In this document: one piece after another, positions 8,033-16,844 of the stretch
How positions within the stretch are numbered: position 1 is the stretch's first letter
How the letters are laid out: each line of letters opens with the position of its first letter
Assembly: GCF_016616885.1 (NCBI RefSeq)
Contig: NZ_CP067102.1
Span: 4,120,501 to 4,184,500, forward strand
Reading direction: 5' to 3'
Source of the DNA: Bradyrhizobium diazoefficiens
GTDB taxonomy: Bacteria > Pseudomonadota > Alphaproteobacteria > Rhizobiales > Xanthobacteraceae
Length of the DNA stretch: 64,000 nt
Translations under genes and position numbers: made by a program
Notes under the pieces: generated by a model
Told to the model about the DNA's origin: nothing
The model's database searches: none
The model's input: the letters and a program-made list of their open reading frames with translations, nothing else

Positions 8033-8526
8033 GACGTGGATTTGCAGGCATTCTGGGTCTGGGTATCCTCATCGTGTCGGCGTCTGCTCTAGGAGCGCCG
8101 CTGGCTCTCAAGCCGTTCGAACGTGGGACTTGGCAAGGCGTGCTTAAAAGCCACGCGGGTCGTCCGACGCTCGTGCACTTCTGGGGCGTGACGTGCGGTC
8201 CCTGCAAAGTCGAGCTGCCGCTGCTCGGGCAATTTGCAAAGGACCACCCTGAGATCGACGTGGTCACGATCAGCGCCGACCTGGTGCCGAACCTGCCGGC
8301 CGCCACGCAGTCAATGCTCGACAAGGCGGGGCTATCTTCGACTGAGAATTTCATCTTTAGCGACGGCTTTGTCGAGCGCTTGCGGTTCGAGATCGATCCC
8401 GCCTGGCAGGGCGATATTCCCAGGACAATGCTTCTCTCTCGGGAGGGGACCGTTACGACGATCGAAGGTTCAGCCGAAATTGCCGATCTTGAAAAATGGT
8501 CGGCTCAGCAACTCTCCACGCACTGA
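8029..8526 (+). CDS. TlpA/ResA-like periplasmic thioredoxin
   Basis: A 165-residue protein with a signal or anchor segment (about residues 5-22) and a thioredoxin fold. The active site is T-CGPC-KVELP at residues 55-64. The residue before the first Cys is Thr, where TlpA and thioredoxins usually have Trp. The PRTMLLSREG segment carries the expected cis-Pro region. Such proteins reduce disulfides in the periplasm; TlpA of Bradyrhizobium is known to keep copper chaperones and the CuA site of oxidase reduced. Translational coupling to the propeller gene (4-base overlap) and the location just before pcuC support a copper-site role. Exact partners are inferred. Confidence 0.85.
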   Translation: MRRGFAGILGLGILIVSASALGAPLALKPFERGTWQGVLKSHAGRPTLVHFWGVTCGPCKVELPLLGQFAKDHPEIDVVTISADLVPNLPAATQSMLDKAGLSSTENFIFSDGFVERLRFEIDPAWQGDIPRTMLLSREGTVTTIEGSAEIADLEKWSAQQLSTH

Positions 8527-8554
8527 AATTCAAGCTGCCAACAGGAAGACCGAT

Positions 8555-9079
8555 ATGAAGAAGATCTTGAAATATGTGACGCTCGCAGGCCTCGCTCTCG
8601 CGCTCTGCGCAGCTCCCGTCCGCGCCGACGACGTCAAGGCGGGCGACCTCGTCATCTCGCAGGCCTGGAGCCGGGCGACGCCTGGTGGCGCAAAAGTCGC
8701 CGGCGGCTTCCTGACCATCGAGAACAAGGGCTCGGCGCCCGACAAGCTCATCGCCGTTTCTGCCGAGATTGCTGGCAAGACCGAGGTCCACGAGATGGCG
8801 ATGGACAATGGCGTGATGAAGATGCGCCCGCTGGACAAGGGCCTCGTCATCGAGCCGGGCCAGACCGTGAAGCTCGCACCGGGCGGCAATCATCTGATGC
8901 TTCAGGATCTGAAGGGCCCGTTCAAGGAGGGCGAGAAGGTGCCGGTCACCCTCGAGTTCGAGAAGGCCGGCAAGGTCGCCGTATCGCTCGATGTCCAGGG
9001 CGTCGGCGCCCAGGCGCCCGGCGGCGGTGGAAGCAAGAGGATGAAGAAAATGCCCGATCATTCGGGAATGAAAATGTGA
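8555..9079 (+). CDS. pcuC: PCuAC-type periplasmic copper chaperone PcuC
   Basis: A 174-residue protein with a signal peptide ending at VRADD. The copper ligands reported for Bradyrhizobium PcuC (His79, Met90, His113, Met115) are all found at exactly these positions here, in VHEMAMDNGVMKM and GGNHLML. PcuC binds Cu(I) and supplies it for cytochrome oxidase assembly; in Bradyrhizobium it is the one pcu gene needed for aa3 oxidase and symbiosis. The tail (about residues 155-174) is Gly, Met and His rich (KKMPDHSGMKM) and may be an extra copper site. The start has AGGAAG upstream. The operon is known to respond to copper starvation; I see no proven operator. Confidence 0.95.
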   Translation: MKKILKYVTLAGLALALCAAPVRADDVKAGDLVISQAWSRATPGGAKVAGGFLTIENKGSAPDKLIAVSAEIAGKTEVHEMAMDNGVMKMRPLDKGLVIEPGQTVKLAPGGNHLMLQDLKGPFKEGEKVPVTLEFEKAGKVAVSLDVQGVGAQAPGGGGSKRMKKMPDHSGMKM

Positions 9080-9110
9080 CTGAGGTGATCTACTCTCCGG
9101 GAGATCGAGC

Positions 9111-9629
9111 ATGTTGAAGACGCCCTCGCTGATCCTGATGGCTGCGCTCGCCGCATCGCCCGCGGCGGCGCATGTCTATCTGGAAGGCAAGCAGGCCACG
9201 GTCGGTGCGTCCTACAAGGCTGTCTTCGCCGTGCCGCACGGCTGTTCCGGCTCGCCGACGGTCAAGATTCGCGTTCAGGTCCCCGAAGGCGTCGTCGCGG
9301 TGAAACCGATGCCGGAGGCCGGCTGGAACGTCGATGTCGTCGAGGGCCAGTATGCCAGCGCATACGACTATCACGGCAACAAGCTGACTTCGGGCGTGAA
9401 GGAAGTGGTGTGGTCCGGCGGCAAGCTGCCGGACCACAATTACGACGAGTTCGTCGTCAGCAGCTTCCTCACCGACAGCCTGAAGCCCAACACCACGCTG
9501 TATTTCCCGGTGGTGCAGGAATGCGAGAAGGGTGTCAGCCGCTGGATTGAAATTCCGGCGGAGGGGGCAGCGCAGTCGCATGAGGACAAGTCGCCGGCGC
9601 CCGGCGTGAAGCTGCTGCCCAAGCCGTAA
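9111..9629 (+). CDS. pcuD: YcnI-like (DUF1775) periplasmic copper protein, PcuD
   Basis: A 172-residue protein whose signal peptide would be cut at AAA|HVY, leaving an N-terminal His. In YcnI this mature His is part of a copper site together with a conserved Trp, and VVWSGGKLPD carries a matching Trp region. The HGCSGSPT and VVQECEKG segments give two Cys that may form a disulfide. The protein is periplasmic and probably passes copper between PcuC and PcuE. A GGGAG ribosome site precedes the ATG, and the stop overlaps the next start (TAATG). The name follows the operon order A-B-C-D-E. Confidence 0.87.
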   Translation: MLKTPSLILMAALAASPAAAHVYLEGKQATVGASYKAVFAVPHGCSGSPTVKIRVQVPEGVVAVKPMPEAGWNVDVVEGQYASAYDYHGNKLTSGVKEVVWSGGKLPDHNYDEFVVSSFLTDSLKPNTTLYFPVVQECEKGVSRWIEIPAEGAAQSHEDKSPAPGVKLLPKP

Positions 9630-11191
9630 TGCGTCGTCTCGCTGCGCTCGTCACCCTGCTCATCCTCGTTGGCTACTCGACCGGTGCATCAGCGCACGCG
9701 GCGCTGATCTCGGTCGAGCCGGCGAGCGGCAGTATCCTTGCGACCGCGCCGAAGGCGGTGGAATTGCGCTTCAACGAGGCGGTGACCCCGGGCGCGATCC
9801 AGTTGATCGACGGCGCGGGCAGGGCGCGCGACGATGCGCGAGTCACGACATCGGGCGAGGGCATTTCGGTTGCGATGCCGCCCGACCTGCCGCAGGGCAC
9901 GGCGGTTGTGAGCTACCGGGTGATCTCGCAGGACGGTCATCCCGTCGCGGGATCGGTGATCTTTTCGGTTGGCGCGCCGACGGCCACGCAGCCTCCGGCC
10001 AATGCGGACGGCCGATTGAACGCGCTGATCTGGCTGTCAAGGATCGGTCTCTATCTCGGGCTGTTTGTCGGTGTCGGTGGCGTGTTCTTTGGCCGCTGGA
10101 TCGCGTGGTCGATGGCGGGCATGCGCGTGCCGCGCGCAGCGCTGCTTGTCGGTCTCCCAAGCGCCGTTGCCTCGCTGGGCGTGTTGGGTCTCGATCTCCT
10201 TGGCCTGCCGCCCGCAGCGATCGTGACGGCGGCTCCCTGGAGAATCGCATTGGCAACCAGCGCCGGCCCGGCCTTGCTCGTCGCCATTGCGGCGATGCTG
10301 CTCGCGCTGATGGCGCTGGGCCGCGCGTGGTATGCGCGCGCTCTTGCGGTGGTCGCGTTCGCTGGCGTCGGCTTGTCGCTCGCGATGACTGGGCACGCCG
10401 CAACGGCTTCGCCCGAGGTGCTGACGCGGCCGGCGGTCTTCTTCCATGGCCTCGCCGTCGCCTTCTGGATCGGGGCGCTGGCGCCGCTTGCTGCGCTGCT
10501 GTCGAAGCCGACGCCGGCGGTGCTGCCGCTCCTGAACCGCTTCTCGCGCGTCGCCGTGCCGGTGGTCGCCGCGCTGGCGCTGACCGGTCTCACGCTTGCG
10601 ATCATCCAGCTCGAAAAGCCATCCGCGCTGGTCGAGACCAGCTATGGCCTCATTCTCTCGGTCAAGTTGGCGCTGGTCCTGTTCCTGCTGGGACTCGCTG
10701 CGCTCAATCGCTATCGGCTGACGCCGACGCTGGCAAAAGATCACGGGTCGGCGTCTGCGCTCAGGCGTTCGATCCTGTTCGAATGCGGGGCCGCGCTCGG
10801 CATCTTCGCCGCCGTCGCCGGCTGGCGCTTTACGCCGCCGCCGCGGATCATCGTCCCGGAGACGCCGCTGGCGATCCACATCCACACCGACAAGGCGATG
10901 TTCCAGGTGCTGGTGTCCCCCGGCAAGGCCGGCGTGGACGATTTTGTGCTTCAGCTCATGACCGGCGAGGCGACGCCGCTGAAGGCCAAGGAGACGACGC
11001 TGACGCTGAGCCTGCCGGAGCGCGGCATCGAGCCGATGGAGCGCGACGCCGAACTCGGCTCTGACGGCTATTGGCACGTGCGCAAGGTCGAGCTGCCCTT
11101 CGCCGGCCGCTGGCATGTCCGGATCGACGCGCTGGTGACCGATTTCGAGAAAATCACCCTCGAGGACGAGCTCGAGGTCGCGCCGCCGTGA
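9629..11191 (+). CDS. pcuE: CopC-CopD fusion copper transporter (YcnJ type), PcuE
   Basis: A 520-residue protein with three parts. An N-terminal CopC domain (about 23-118) starts at a predicted mature end AHAAL and has the VISQDGHPVAG motif. A CopD membrane domain of about eight helices follows (about 130-410), with TGHAATAS and FHGLAVAFWIGALAP. The C-terminal periplasmic segment (about 415-520, HIHTDKAMFQVLVSPGKAG) resembles FixH/YtkA-like beta domains. It should take up copper through the inner membrane, like Bacillus YcnJ. Start overlaps pcuD, so translation is coupled. It ends the copper operon; proS begins 148 bases later with no strong terminator between. Confidence 0.9.
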   Translation: MRRLAALVTLLILVGYSTGASAHAALISVEPASGSILATAPKAVELRFNEAVTPGAIQLIDGAGRARDDARVTTSGEGISVAMPPDLPQGTAVVSYRVISQDGHPVAGSVIFSVGAPTATQPPANADGRLNALIWLSRIGLYLGLFVGVGGVFFGRWIAWSMAGMRVPRAALLVGLPSAVASLGVLGLDLLGLPPAAIVTAAPWRIALATSAGPALLVAIAAMLLALMALGRAWYARALAVVAFAGVGLSLAMTGHAATASPEVLTRPAVFFHGLAVAFWIGALAPLAALLSKPTPAVLPLLNRFSRVAVPVVAALALTGLTLAIIQLEKPSALVETSYGLILSVKLALVLFLLGLAALNRYRLTPTLAKDHGSASALRRSILFECGAALGIFAAVAGWRFTPPPRIIVPETPLAIHIHTDKAMFQVLVSPGKAGVDDFVLQLMTGEATPLKAKETTLTLSLPERGIEPMERDAELGSDGYWHVRKVELPFAGRWHVRIDALVTDFEKITLEDELEVAPP

Positions 11192-11339
11192 GGTCTGCCA
11201 CGGTTCAAGTCGAACCTGAAGGCAACGGAAAAATGACAGGAATTCCGACGCGTTAGCGGCTTTTCCTCATTCCCGGCCTTGTGTTTTCGCTCTCAATCCG
11301 GTTTCACTGCAACCCCTTGCTGATTCCCAGAGTATTACC

Positions 11340-12659
11340 ATGCGGTTGTCGCGGTTCTTTCTGCCCATCCTGAAGGAAAATCCGAAAGAGGCGGAGATCG
11401 TCTCGCACCGGCTGATGCTGCGCGCCGGCATGATCCGGCAGGAGGCGGCCGGCATCTATGCCTGGCTGCCGCTGGGCTTCCGGGTGCTGAAGAAGATCGA
11501 GCAGATCGTACGCGAGGAGCAGGACCGCTCCGGTGCGCTGGAACTGTTGATGCCGACGCTTCAGCTCGCCGACCTCTGGCGCGAGAGCGGCCGCTACGAC
11601 GCCTACGGCCCAGAGATGCTGCGCATCGCCGACCGCCACAAGCGCGAGCTGCTATACGGGCCGACCAATGAGGAAATGATCACCGAGATTTTTCGCGCTT
11701 ACGTGAAGTCCTACAAGAACCTGCCGCTGAATCTCTATCATATCCAATGGAAATTCCGCGATGAGCAGCGTCCGCGCTTCGGCGTGATGCGCGGCCGCGA
11801 GTTCCTGATGAAGGATGCCTATTCCTTCGACCTCAACGAGGCCGCGGCGCGCGTCGCCTACAACAAGATGTTCGTCGCCTATTTGCGCACCTTCGCGCGG
11901 ATGGGGCTGAAGGCGATCCCGATGCGGGCCGAGACCGGCCCGATCGGCGGCGATCTCAGCCACGAGTTCATCGTGCTGGCCGAAACCGGCGAGTCTGGCG
12001 TGTTCATCAATCGCGACGTGCTGGACCTGCCAGTGCCGGGCGAGGATGTCGACTATGAGAGCGACCTGACCCCGATCATCAAGCAATGGACCTCGGTCTA
12101 TGCCGCGACGGAGGACGTTCACGATTCCGCGCGGTTCGAGCAGGAAGTGCCGGCAGAGAAGCGCGTGAACACCCGCGGCATCGAGGTCGGCCAGATCTTC
12201 TACTTCGGCACCAAATATTCCGACGTGATGAAGGCCTTGGTGGCCGGGCCCGATGGCGTCGACGTGCCGATCCATGGCGGCTCCTACGGCGTCGGTGTCT
12301 CGCGCCTGCTCGGTGCCATCATCGAGGCCTGCCATGACGATGCCGGCATCAAATGGCCGGAGGCGGTGGCCCCGTTCCGCGTCGCGATTCTCAACCTCAA
12401 GCAGGGCGATGCGGCGGTCGATGCGGCCTGCGAGAAGCTCTATGCAGAGCTCACCGGCAAAGGCGTCGACGTGCTCTACGACGACACTGACCAGCGCGCC
12501 GGCGCCAAATTCGCCGCCGCTGACCTGATCGGCATCCCCTGGCAGATCATGATCGGGCCGAAGGGGCTGGCCGACGGCAAGGTCGAGATCAAGAAGCGCA
12601 GTGACGGCTCCCGCGAGACGATGTCGCCTGCGGACGCGGTCGCCCGCCTGGTCGGCTGA
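11340..12659 (+). CDS. proS: Prolyl-tRNA synthetase
   Basis: Charges tRNA-Pro with proline. The 439-residue length fits the short bacterial ProRS found in alphaproteobacteria, which lacks the editing insertion domain of the approximately 570-residue E. coli enzyme. Class II motifs are present: motif 2 near [22 protein letters not shown] and motif 3 near [15 protein letters not shown]. The C-terminal anticodon-binding domain ends with [12 protein letters not shown]. The ATG at 11340 leads directly into the conserved MRLSRFFLP start. Absence of the editing domain implies that mischarged Ala-tRNA-Pro must be cleared by a separate enzyme elsewhere in the genome. Confidence 0.97.
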   Translation: MRLSRFFLPILKENPKEAEIVSHRLMLRAGMIRQEAAGIYAWLPLGFRVLKKIEQIVREEQDRSGALELLMPTLQLADLWRESGRYDAYGPEMLRIADRHKRELLYGPTNEEMITEIFRAYVKSYKNLPLNLYHIQWKFRDEQRPRFGVMRGREFLMKDAYSFDLNEAAARVAYNKMFVAYLRTFARMGLKAIPMRAETGPIGGDLSHEFIVLAETGESGVFINRDVLDLPVPGEDVDYESDLTPIIKQWTSVYAATEDVHDSARFEQEVPAEKRVNTRGIEVGQIFYFGTKYSDVMKALVAGPDGVDVPIHGGSYGVGVSRLLGAIIEACHDDAGIKWPEAVAPFRVAILNLKQGDAAVDAACEKLYAELTGKGVDVLYDDTDQRAGAKFAAADLIGIPWQIMIGPKGLADGKVEIKKRSDGSRETMSPADAVARLVG

Positions 12660-12732
12660 ATATTGTTCATCGCCCGAGATCGCGGCCGCCAATCCGGCCA
12701 CAATTGACCCCGAATCATGGGATTATCGAGCG

Positions 12733-14013
12733 ATGGATGAAACCATGACTGAAACCGTTCAAACCGCGCCTTTCGCGCCCTTCGAGTGGATGCTGTCGGC
12801 GCGCTATTTGCGGGCGCGCCGCAAGGAGGGATTCATCTCGGTCATCGCCGGATTCTCCTTCCTCGGCATCATGCTCGGCGTGGCCACGCTGATCATCGTG
12901 ATGGCCGTGATGAACGGCTTCCGGAAAGAGCTGCTCGACAAGATCTTGGGGCTGAACGGCCACATCCTGGTCCAGCCGCTGGAATCGCCGCTGACCGACT
13001 GGAAGGACGTCGCCGAGCGCATCAGCCAGGTCCAGGGCATCCGGCTGGCGGCCCCCGTGGTCGACGGCCAGGCGCTGGCGTCCTCGCCCTGGAACGCCTC
13101 GGGCGTGCTGGTGCGCGGCATCCGCTCCGACGACCTGAACAACCTCACCTCGATCGCCAAGAACATCAAGCAGGGCTCGCTCGAGGGCTTTGACGACGGG
13201 CAGGGCGTCGCGATTGGCCGCAGGCTCGCCGACCAGCTGTCCTTGCATGCCGGCGACAGCGTGACGCTGGTGGCGCCGAAGGGCGCAGTGACGCCGATGG
13301 GCACCACGCCGCGCATCAAGCCGTACAAGATCGTCGCGGTGTTCGAGATCGGCATGTCGGAATACGATCTCGGCTTCGTCTTCATGCCGCTGGCCGAAGC
13401 GCAGGCCTATTTCAACCGCAGCAGCGACGTCACCTCGATCGAGGTGTTCACCACCAATCCCGACAAGATCGACGCCTTCCGCAAGTCGGTGACGGAGGCC
13501 GCGGGCCGGCCCGTGTTCCTGGTCGACTGGCGGCAGCGCAACTCGACCTTCTTCAACGCGCTCCAGGTCGAGCGCAACGTGATGTTCCTGATCCTGACCA
13601 TGATCGTGCTGGTCGCTGCGCTCAACATCGTCTCGGGCCTGATCATGCTGGTGAAGGACAAGGGCAGCGATATCGCGATCCTGCGCACGATGGGCGCCTC
13701 GCAGGGCTCGATCATGCGGATCTTCCTGATCACGGGCGCCTCGATCGGCGTGGTCGGCACGCTGGTCGGCTTCTTCGTCGGGCTGGTGATCTGCCTCAAC
13801 ATCGAATCCATCCGGCAATTCCTGTCATGGTTGACCAGCACCGAATTGTTTTCGCCGGAGCTCTACTTCCTGTCGAAACTGCCCGCCGAGATCGACGTCG
13901 GCGAGACCACGGCCGTCGTCATCATGGCGCTGACGCTGTCGTTCCTGGCGACGCTCTATCCGTCGTGGCGCGCCGCGCGCCTCGATCCCGTCGAAGCGCT
14001 GCGGTACGAGTGA
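12733..14013 (+). CDS. lolC: LolC/LolE lipoprotein-releasing ABC permease
   Basis: A 426-residue permease of the FtsX/MacB superfamily. The first membrane segment follows the conserved [21 protein letters not shown] start, then a large periplasmic domain (about 60-275), and three further helices near the C terminus ending in the [15 protein letters not shown] signature. With LolD it extracts outer-membrane lipoproteins from the inner membrane and passes them to LolA. Alphaproteobacteria commonly use one LolC/E-type protein, probably as a homodimer. The ATG at 12733 is favoured over the longer upstream frame, which would overlap proS. lolD follows after seven bases. Confidence 0.95.
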   Translation: MDETMTETVQTAPFAPFEWMLSARYLRARRKEGFISVIAGFSFLGIMLGVATLIIVMAVMNGFRKELLDKILGLNGHILVQPLESPLTDWKDVAERISQVQGIRLAAPVVDGQALASSPWNASGVLVRGIRSDDLNNLTSIAKNIKQGSLEGFDDGQGVAIGRRLADQLSLHAGDSVTLVAPKGAVTPMGTTPRIKPYKIVAVFEIGMSEYDLGFVFMPLAEAQAYFNRSSDVTSIEVFTTNPDKIDAFRKSVTEAAGRPVFLVDWRQRNSTFFNALQVERNVMFLILTMIVLVAALNIVSGLIMLVKDKGSDIAILRTMGASQGSIMRIFLITGASIGVVGTLVGFFVGLVICLNIESIRQFLSWLTSTELFSPELYFLSKLPAEIDVGETTAVVIMALTLSFLATLYPSWRAARLDPVEALRYE

Positions 14014-14020
14014 GGGGCTG

Positions 14021-14725
14021 ATGGAGCAGGCGCAGGGGGCGGAAGATGTACCGGTCATCTATCTCCACGAGATAAAACGGCAGTACCTGCAGGGCGAGGC
14101 GGCGCTGACGATCCTGGACAACGCCAAGCTCGCGCTGTGGGCGGGACAATCCGTGGCGCTGGTCGCGCCGTCGGGCTCGGGCAAGTCGACGTTGCTGCAC
14201 ATTGCGGGCCTGCTCGAGGCGCCCGATTCCGGCGAGGTCTACGTCAATGGCGCGCCGACCTCGCAGCTGCCCGACATCGAGCGGACCCAGCTCCGTCGCA
14301 CCGACATCGGCTTCGTCTACCAGTCGCACCGGCTGCTGCCGGAGTTCTCGGCGCTTGAGAATGTGATGATGCCGCAGATGATCCGCGGCCTGAAGAAGTC
14401 CGAGAGCGTCAAGCGCGCCAAGGAAATCCTCGGCTATCTCGGCTTGGGCGACCGCATCACCCATCGTCCCGCGGAGCTGTCGGGCGGCGAGCAGCAGCGT
14501 GTCGCGATCGCGCGCGCGGTCGCCAATGCGCCCCGCGTCCTGTTTGCGGACGAGCCGACCGGCAATCTCGATCCGCACACCGCCGACCACGTGTTCCAGG
14601 CCCTGATGCAGCTGGTCAAGGCAACCAAGGTCTCGATGCTGATTGCGACCCACAACATGGAGCTCGCCGGCCGCATGGACCGGCGCGTCTCGCTGTCCGA
14701 CGGCCAGGTCATCGAGCTCGAATAA
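14021..14725 (+). CDS. lolD: LolD lipoprotein-releasing ABC ATPase
   Basis: A 234-residue ATPase with Walker A (APSGSGKST, about residue 48), a Q-loop ([19 protein letters not shown], the family-typical H-x-LLPEF), the ABC signature [14 protein letters not shown], Walker B ([13 protein letters not shown]) and the switch His in ATHNMELA. It powers release of lipoproteins through LolC. Start and stop fit the full family length. It sits seven bases after lolC, as an operon pair. Confidence 0.97.
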   Translation: MEQAQGAEDVPVIYLHEIKRQYLQGEAALTILDNAKLALWAGQSVALVAPSGSGKSTLLHIAGLLEAPDSGEVYVNGAPTSQLPDIERTQLRRTDIGFVYQSHRLLPEFSALENVMMPQMIRGLKKSESVKRAKEILGYLGLGDRITHRPAELSGGEQQRVAIARAVANAPRVLFADEPTGNLDPHTADHVFQALMQLVKATKVSMLIATHNMELAGRMDRRVSLSDGQVIELE

Positions 14726-14747
14726 AAACACGAAAACAACCCCATGC

Positions 14748-14775
14748 ACAGTAGACGGCCGTTGCCGGCTACTGT
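14748..14775. other. Hairpin between convergent lolD and oxidoreductase genes
   Basis: Seven-base-pair stem ACAGTAG/CTACTGT with an inner CGG/CCG pairing, flanked by CCCC and GGGG that could extend it. There is no T tract on either side. It may serve as a weak two-way transcription stop between converging units. Confidence 0.35.
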
Positions 14776-14852
14776 CGGGGTGACGTGTCCCAGCTATCTG
14801 ATCAATCAGGCAAACCCGCTGCAGCAGCGCATCGCCGCAGCGGGCAGGCCAA

Positions 14853-15932
14853 TTACGGTCGGATCACCGTCAACTTGAACGGTCCGCCATTGGCTGCGGC
14901 ATGGGCCACGGCCTCATTGGCGTGGTCGAGGTTGAAATCCGTCGTCAAATATTCGTCGAGCCGTAGCAGCCCTGCGCGCACCAGCGCAATCAGGCGGCTT
15001 GCCGCATCCGGCGGATACATCCAGACGCCGTGGATGGAGATGCAATTGCGCATGATCCAGGGGTAGGGCAGTTCGAGGCCCGGTCCCCCGGCCATGCCGA
15101 CGCCGCCCATCAACACGACGCGGCCGTAAGCGCGGACCGTCATGATTGCCGCGCGCACCACTTCGGGGCTCACCGAGGGCGGCATGATGTCGAACACGCA
15201 GTCGATCGGGCCGCCCGCAGCGCGCTTCATTGCTTCGCGGTCGTCGTCCTCGTTGCCGGTGAGTTTGACCGGCTTAACCCGCGCGCCGAAGCGGCGGACG
15301 AGGTCGGCCAGGATTTTTTCGTTGCGGCCGGGCGTCACCACGCAGGCCGCGCCCATCGCGAGTGCGACGGAGACGGCGGCGCTGCCGAAATTGCCGGTGG
15401 CCCCGCTCACCAGCACGGTCTCGCCCGGCTGAAGCTTTGCGGCGAGAAAGCCGCCATAGGGCACCAGCGCGGTCCCCAGCGCACACCATTGCGAGGCTTC
15501 CTCGGCCGTGATCTGGCCAAGCTTCTTCACATTTTCGGTCGGCACCCGCATCTGCTCGGCATAGGAGCCGTGGCGAAAATGCTGCTGCAGGCGCATGCCG
15601 CCGGGGCCGGCGGCCGTGAGCCCTTGCAGGGCGATATCGGGCGCCACGACATCGTCGCGCGATCGCACCGTCGGGTCGCAGAACACCCAGTCGCCAACGC
15701 TGAGCTTGGTTGCGTCCGGGCCGATCGCGCGCACCCGGCCGATGCCGCCGGGGCCGGGGATAACAGGCAAATCGAGCGCGTAATTGCGCTCGCCGCTGAA
15801 AACCTCGTTCATGTAGGACAGCACGCGCGTGGCGACGACGTCGACGATGACCTCGCCGGTGCCGAGCACCGGGGCGGGTACGTCCTCGATCGCAAGCGGT
15901 GATCCGAAGGACTTAAGTACGGCAGCTTTCAT
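14853..15932 (-). CDS. Zinc-independent alcohol dehydrogenase / quinone oxidoreductase family (MDR)
   Basis: A 359-residue medium-chain reductase. The N-terminal GroES-like domain starts MKAAVLKSFGSPLAIEDVP, and the Rossmann fold has VSGATGNFGSAAVSVALAMGA at about residue 170. The structural-zinc Cys cluster and the usual catalytic Cys/His zinc set are not evident, so it is more like quinone or enal reductases than classical alcohol dehydrogenases. It should use NAD(P)H in the cytoplasm; the substrate is unknown. The start at 15932 has GAGGTG six bases upstream. The gene is divergent from an XRE-family regulator 107 bases away, which is likely to control it. Confidence 0.82.
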   Translation of the reverse strand: MKAAVLKSFGSPLAIEDVPAPVLGTGEVIVDVVATRVLSYMNEVFSGERNYALDLPVIPGPGGIGRVRAIGPDATKLSVGDWVFCDPTVRSRDDVVAPDIALQGLTAAGPGGMRLQQHFRHGSYAEQMRVPTENVKKLGQITAEEASQWCALGTALVPYGGFLAAKLQPGETVLVSGATGNFGSAAVSVALAMGAACVVTPGRNEKILADLVRRFGARVKPVKLTGNEDDDREAMKRAAGGPIDCVFDIMPPSVSPEVVRAAIMTVRAYGRVVLMGGVGMAGGPGLELPYPWIMRNCISIHGVWMYPPDAASRLIALVRAGLLRLDEYLTTDFNLDHANEAVAHAAANGGPFKLTVIRP

Positions 15933-15974
15933 GATGTTCACCTCAAAGTCGGGTGACACCCATATGCGGCGCCC

Positions 15975-16002
15975 TTGAAGGGACAGGAAGGCCTGGTATT
16001 AT
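15975..16002 (+). promoter_or_regulatory. Predicted sigma-70 promoter of the XRE regulator
   Basis: TTGAAG at 15975-15980 and TATTAT at 15997-16002 with a 16-base spacer, about 37 bases before the regulator ATG. The stretch from 15997 to 16013 is AT-rich in a GC-rich setting and probably carries elements for both divergent genes. Confidence 0.45.
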
Positions 16003-16039
16003 CCTAGTATTCCAAAACCCCCCATCACGGGAACACGCC

Positions 16040-16813
16040 ATGGCCGACCCGCGCCGTATCGAATTCGGCGACTTCCTCCGCTCCCGCCGCGAAAAGCTGT
16101 CGCCGAAGACCGTCGGCCTTCCCGCAGGCCGGCGGCGGCGCACCGCAGGGCTCCGCCGCGAGGAGGTCGCCCAGCTCGCCGGCATTGGCGTCGACTGGTA
16201 CATCCGCCTCGAGCAGGGCCGCACCGTCAGCCCGTCGGTCACCACCGTCGATGCGCTCGCGCGTGCGTTGCGCCTCAGCAAGACCGAGCATGCGCATCTG
16301 AAGGACCTCGCGCGCGATGGCGCGAGGGGCGCGTTCACCCGCGAGGTGGTGCCGCCGCCGATCCTGCGCCTGGTCGAGAGCCTGCCGCATCCGGCCTACA
16401 TCACCGGGCGGCGCTGGGACGTGCTGGCCTGGAACGAAGCTGCCGAGGAAATCTTCGCGTTCGGTCGGTTGCCGGAAGAGGATCGCAACACGCTGCTGCT
16501 GATGATGACCAACAAGCGGACCCGAAAATCCTACGGCGCGGGCTGGGCTGATGTGGCCAAGCGCATGGTCGCGATGTTTCGCGCCACGCACGACGTCTGG
16601 GCCGGCGATCCCGCCTTTGCGGAATTGCTGACGCGGTTGCGCGAAGGCAGTCCCGAATTCGTCAAATGGTGGGGCGCGCACGAGGTGCATGGCACCTTGT
16701 CGGGCCGCAAGACCATGACCCATCCCACCAAGGGCGTGCTGCATTTCGAGCACACGAGTTTTCAGGCCAATGACGATCCGGCGCTGAAGCTCGTGATCTA
16801 CACGCCGGTGTAG
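16040..16813 (+). CDS. XRE-family regulator with MmyB-like ligand domain
   Basis: A 257-residue regulator. The N-terminal helix-turn-helix (about residues 8-85) has the typical FLRSRREKLSP and GLRREEVAQLAGIGVDWYIRLEQGR motifs. The C-terminal MmyB-like domain (about 95-257) has PAYITGRRWDVLAWNEAAEEIF and HPTKGVLHFEHTSFQ; in the family it adopts a PAS-like fold that may bind a fatty acid. Such regulators often control a neighbouring oxidoreductase, and this one is divergent from an MDR gene. The ATG at 16040 is preferred over an upstream frame that would run through the promoter. Confidence 0.88.
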   Translation: MADPRRIEFGDFLRSRREKLSPKTVGLPAGRRRRTAGLRREEVAQLAGIGVDWYIRLEQGRTVSPSVTTVDALARALRLSKTEHAHLKDLARDGARGAFTREVVPPPILRLVESLPHPAYITGRRWDVLAWNEAAEEIFAFGRLPEEDRNTLLLMMTNKRTRKSYGAGWADVAKRMVAMFRATHDVWAGDPAFAELLTRLREGSPEFVKWWGAHEVHGTLSGRKTMTHPTKGVLHFEHTSFQANDDPALKLVIYTPV

Positions 16814-16844
16814 GCGTCGCGTGCTGGAGCGATTTGGTCTCGCC

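Noticed and set aside
11192..11339. tRNA-like GGTTCAAGTC near 11203
   Set aside because: There is no acceptor or anticodon stem around it; it is only a short inverted repeat after pcuE.
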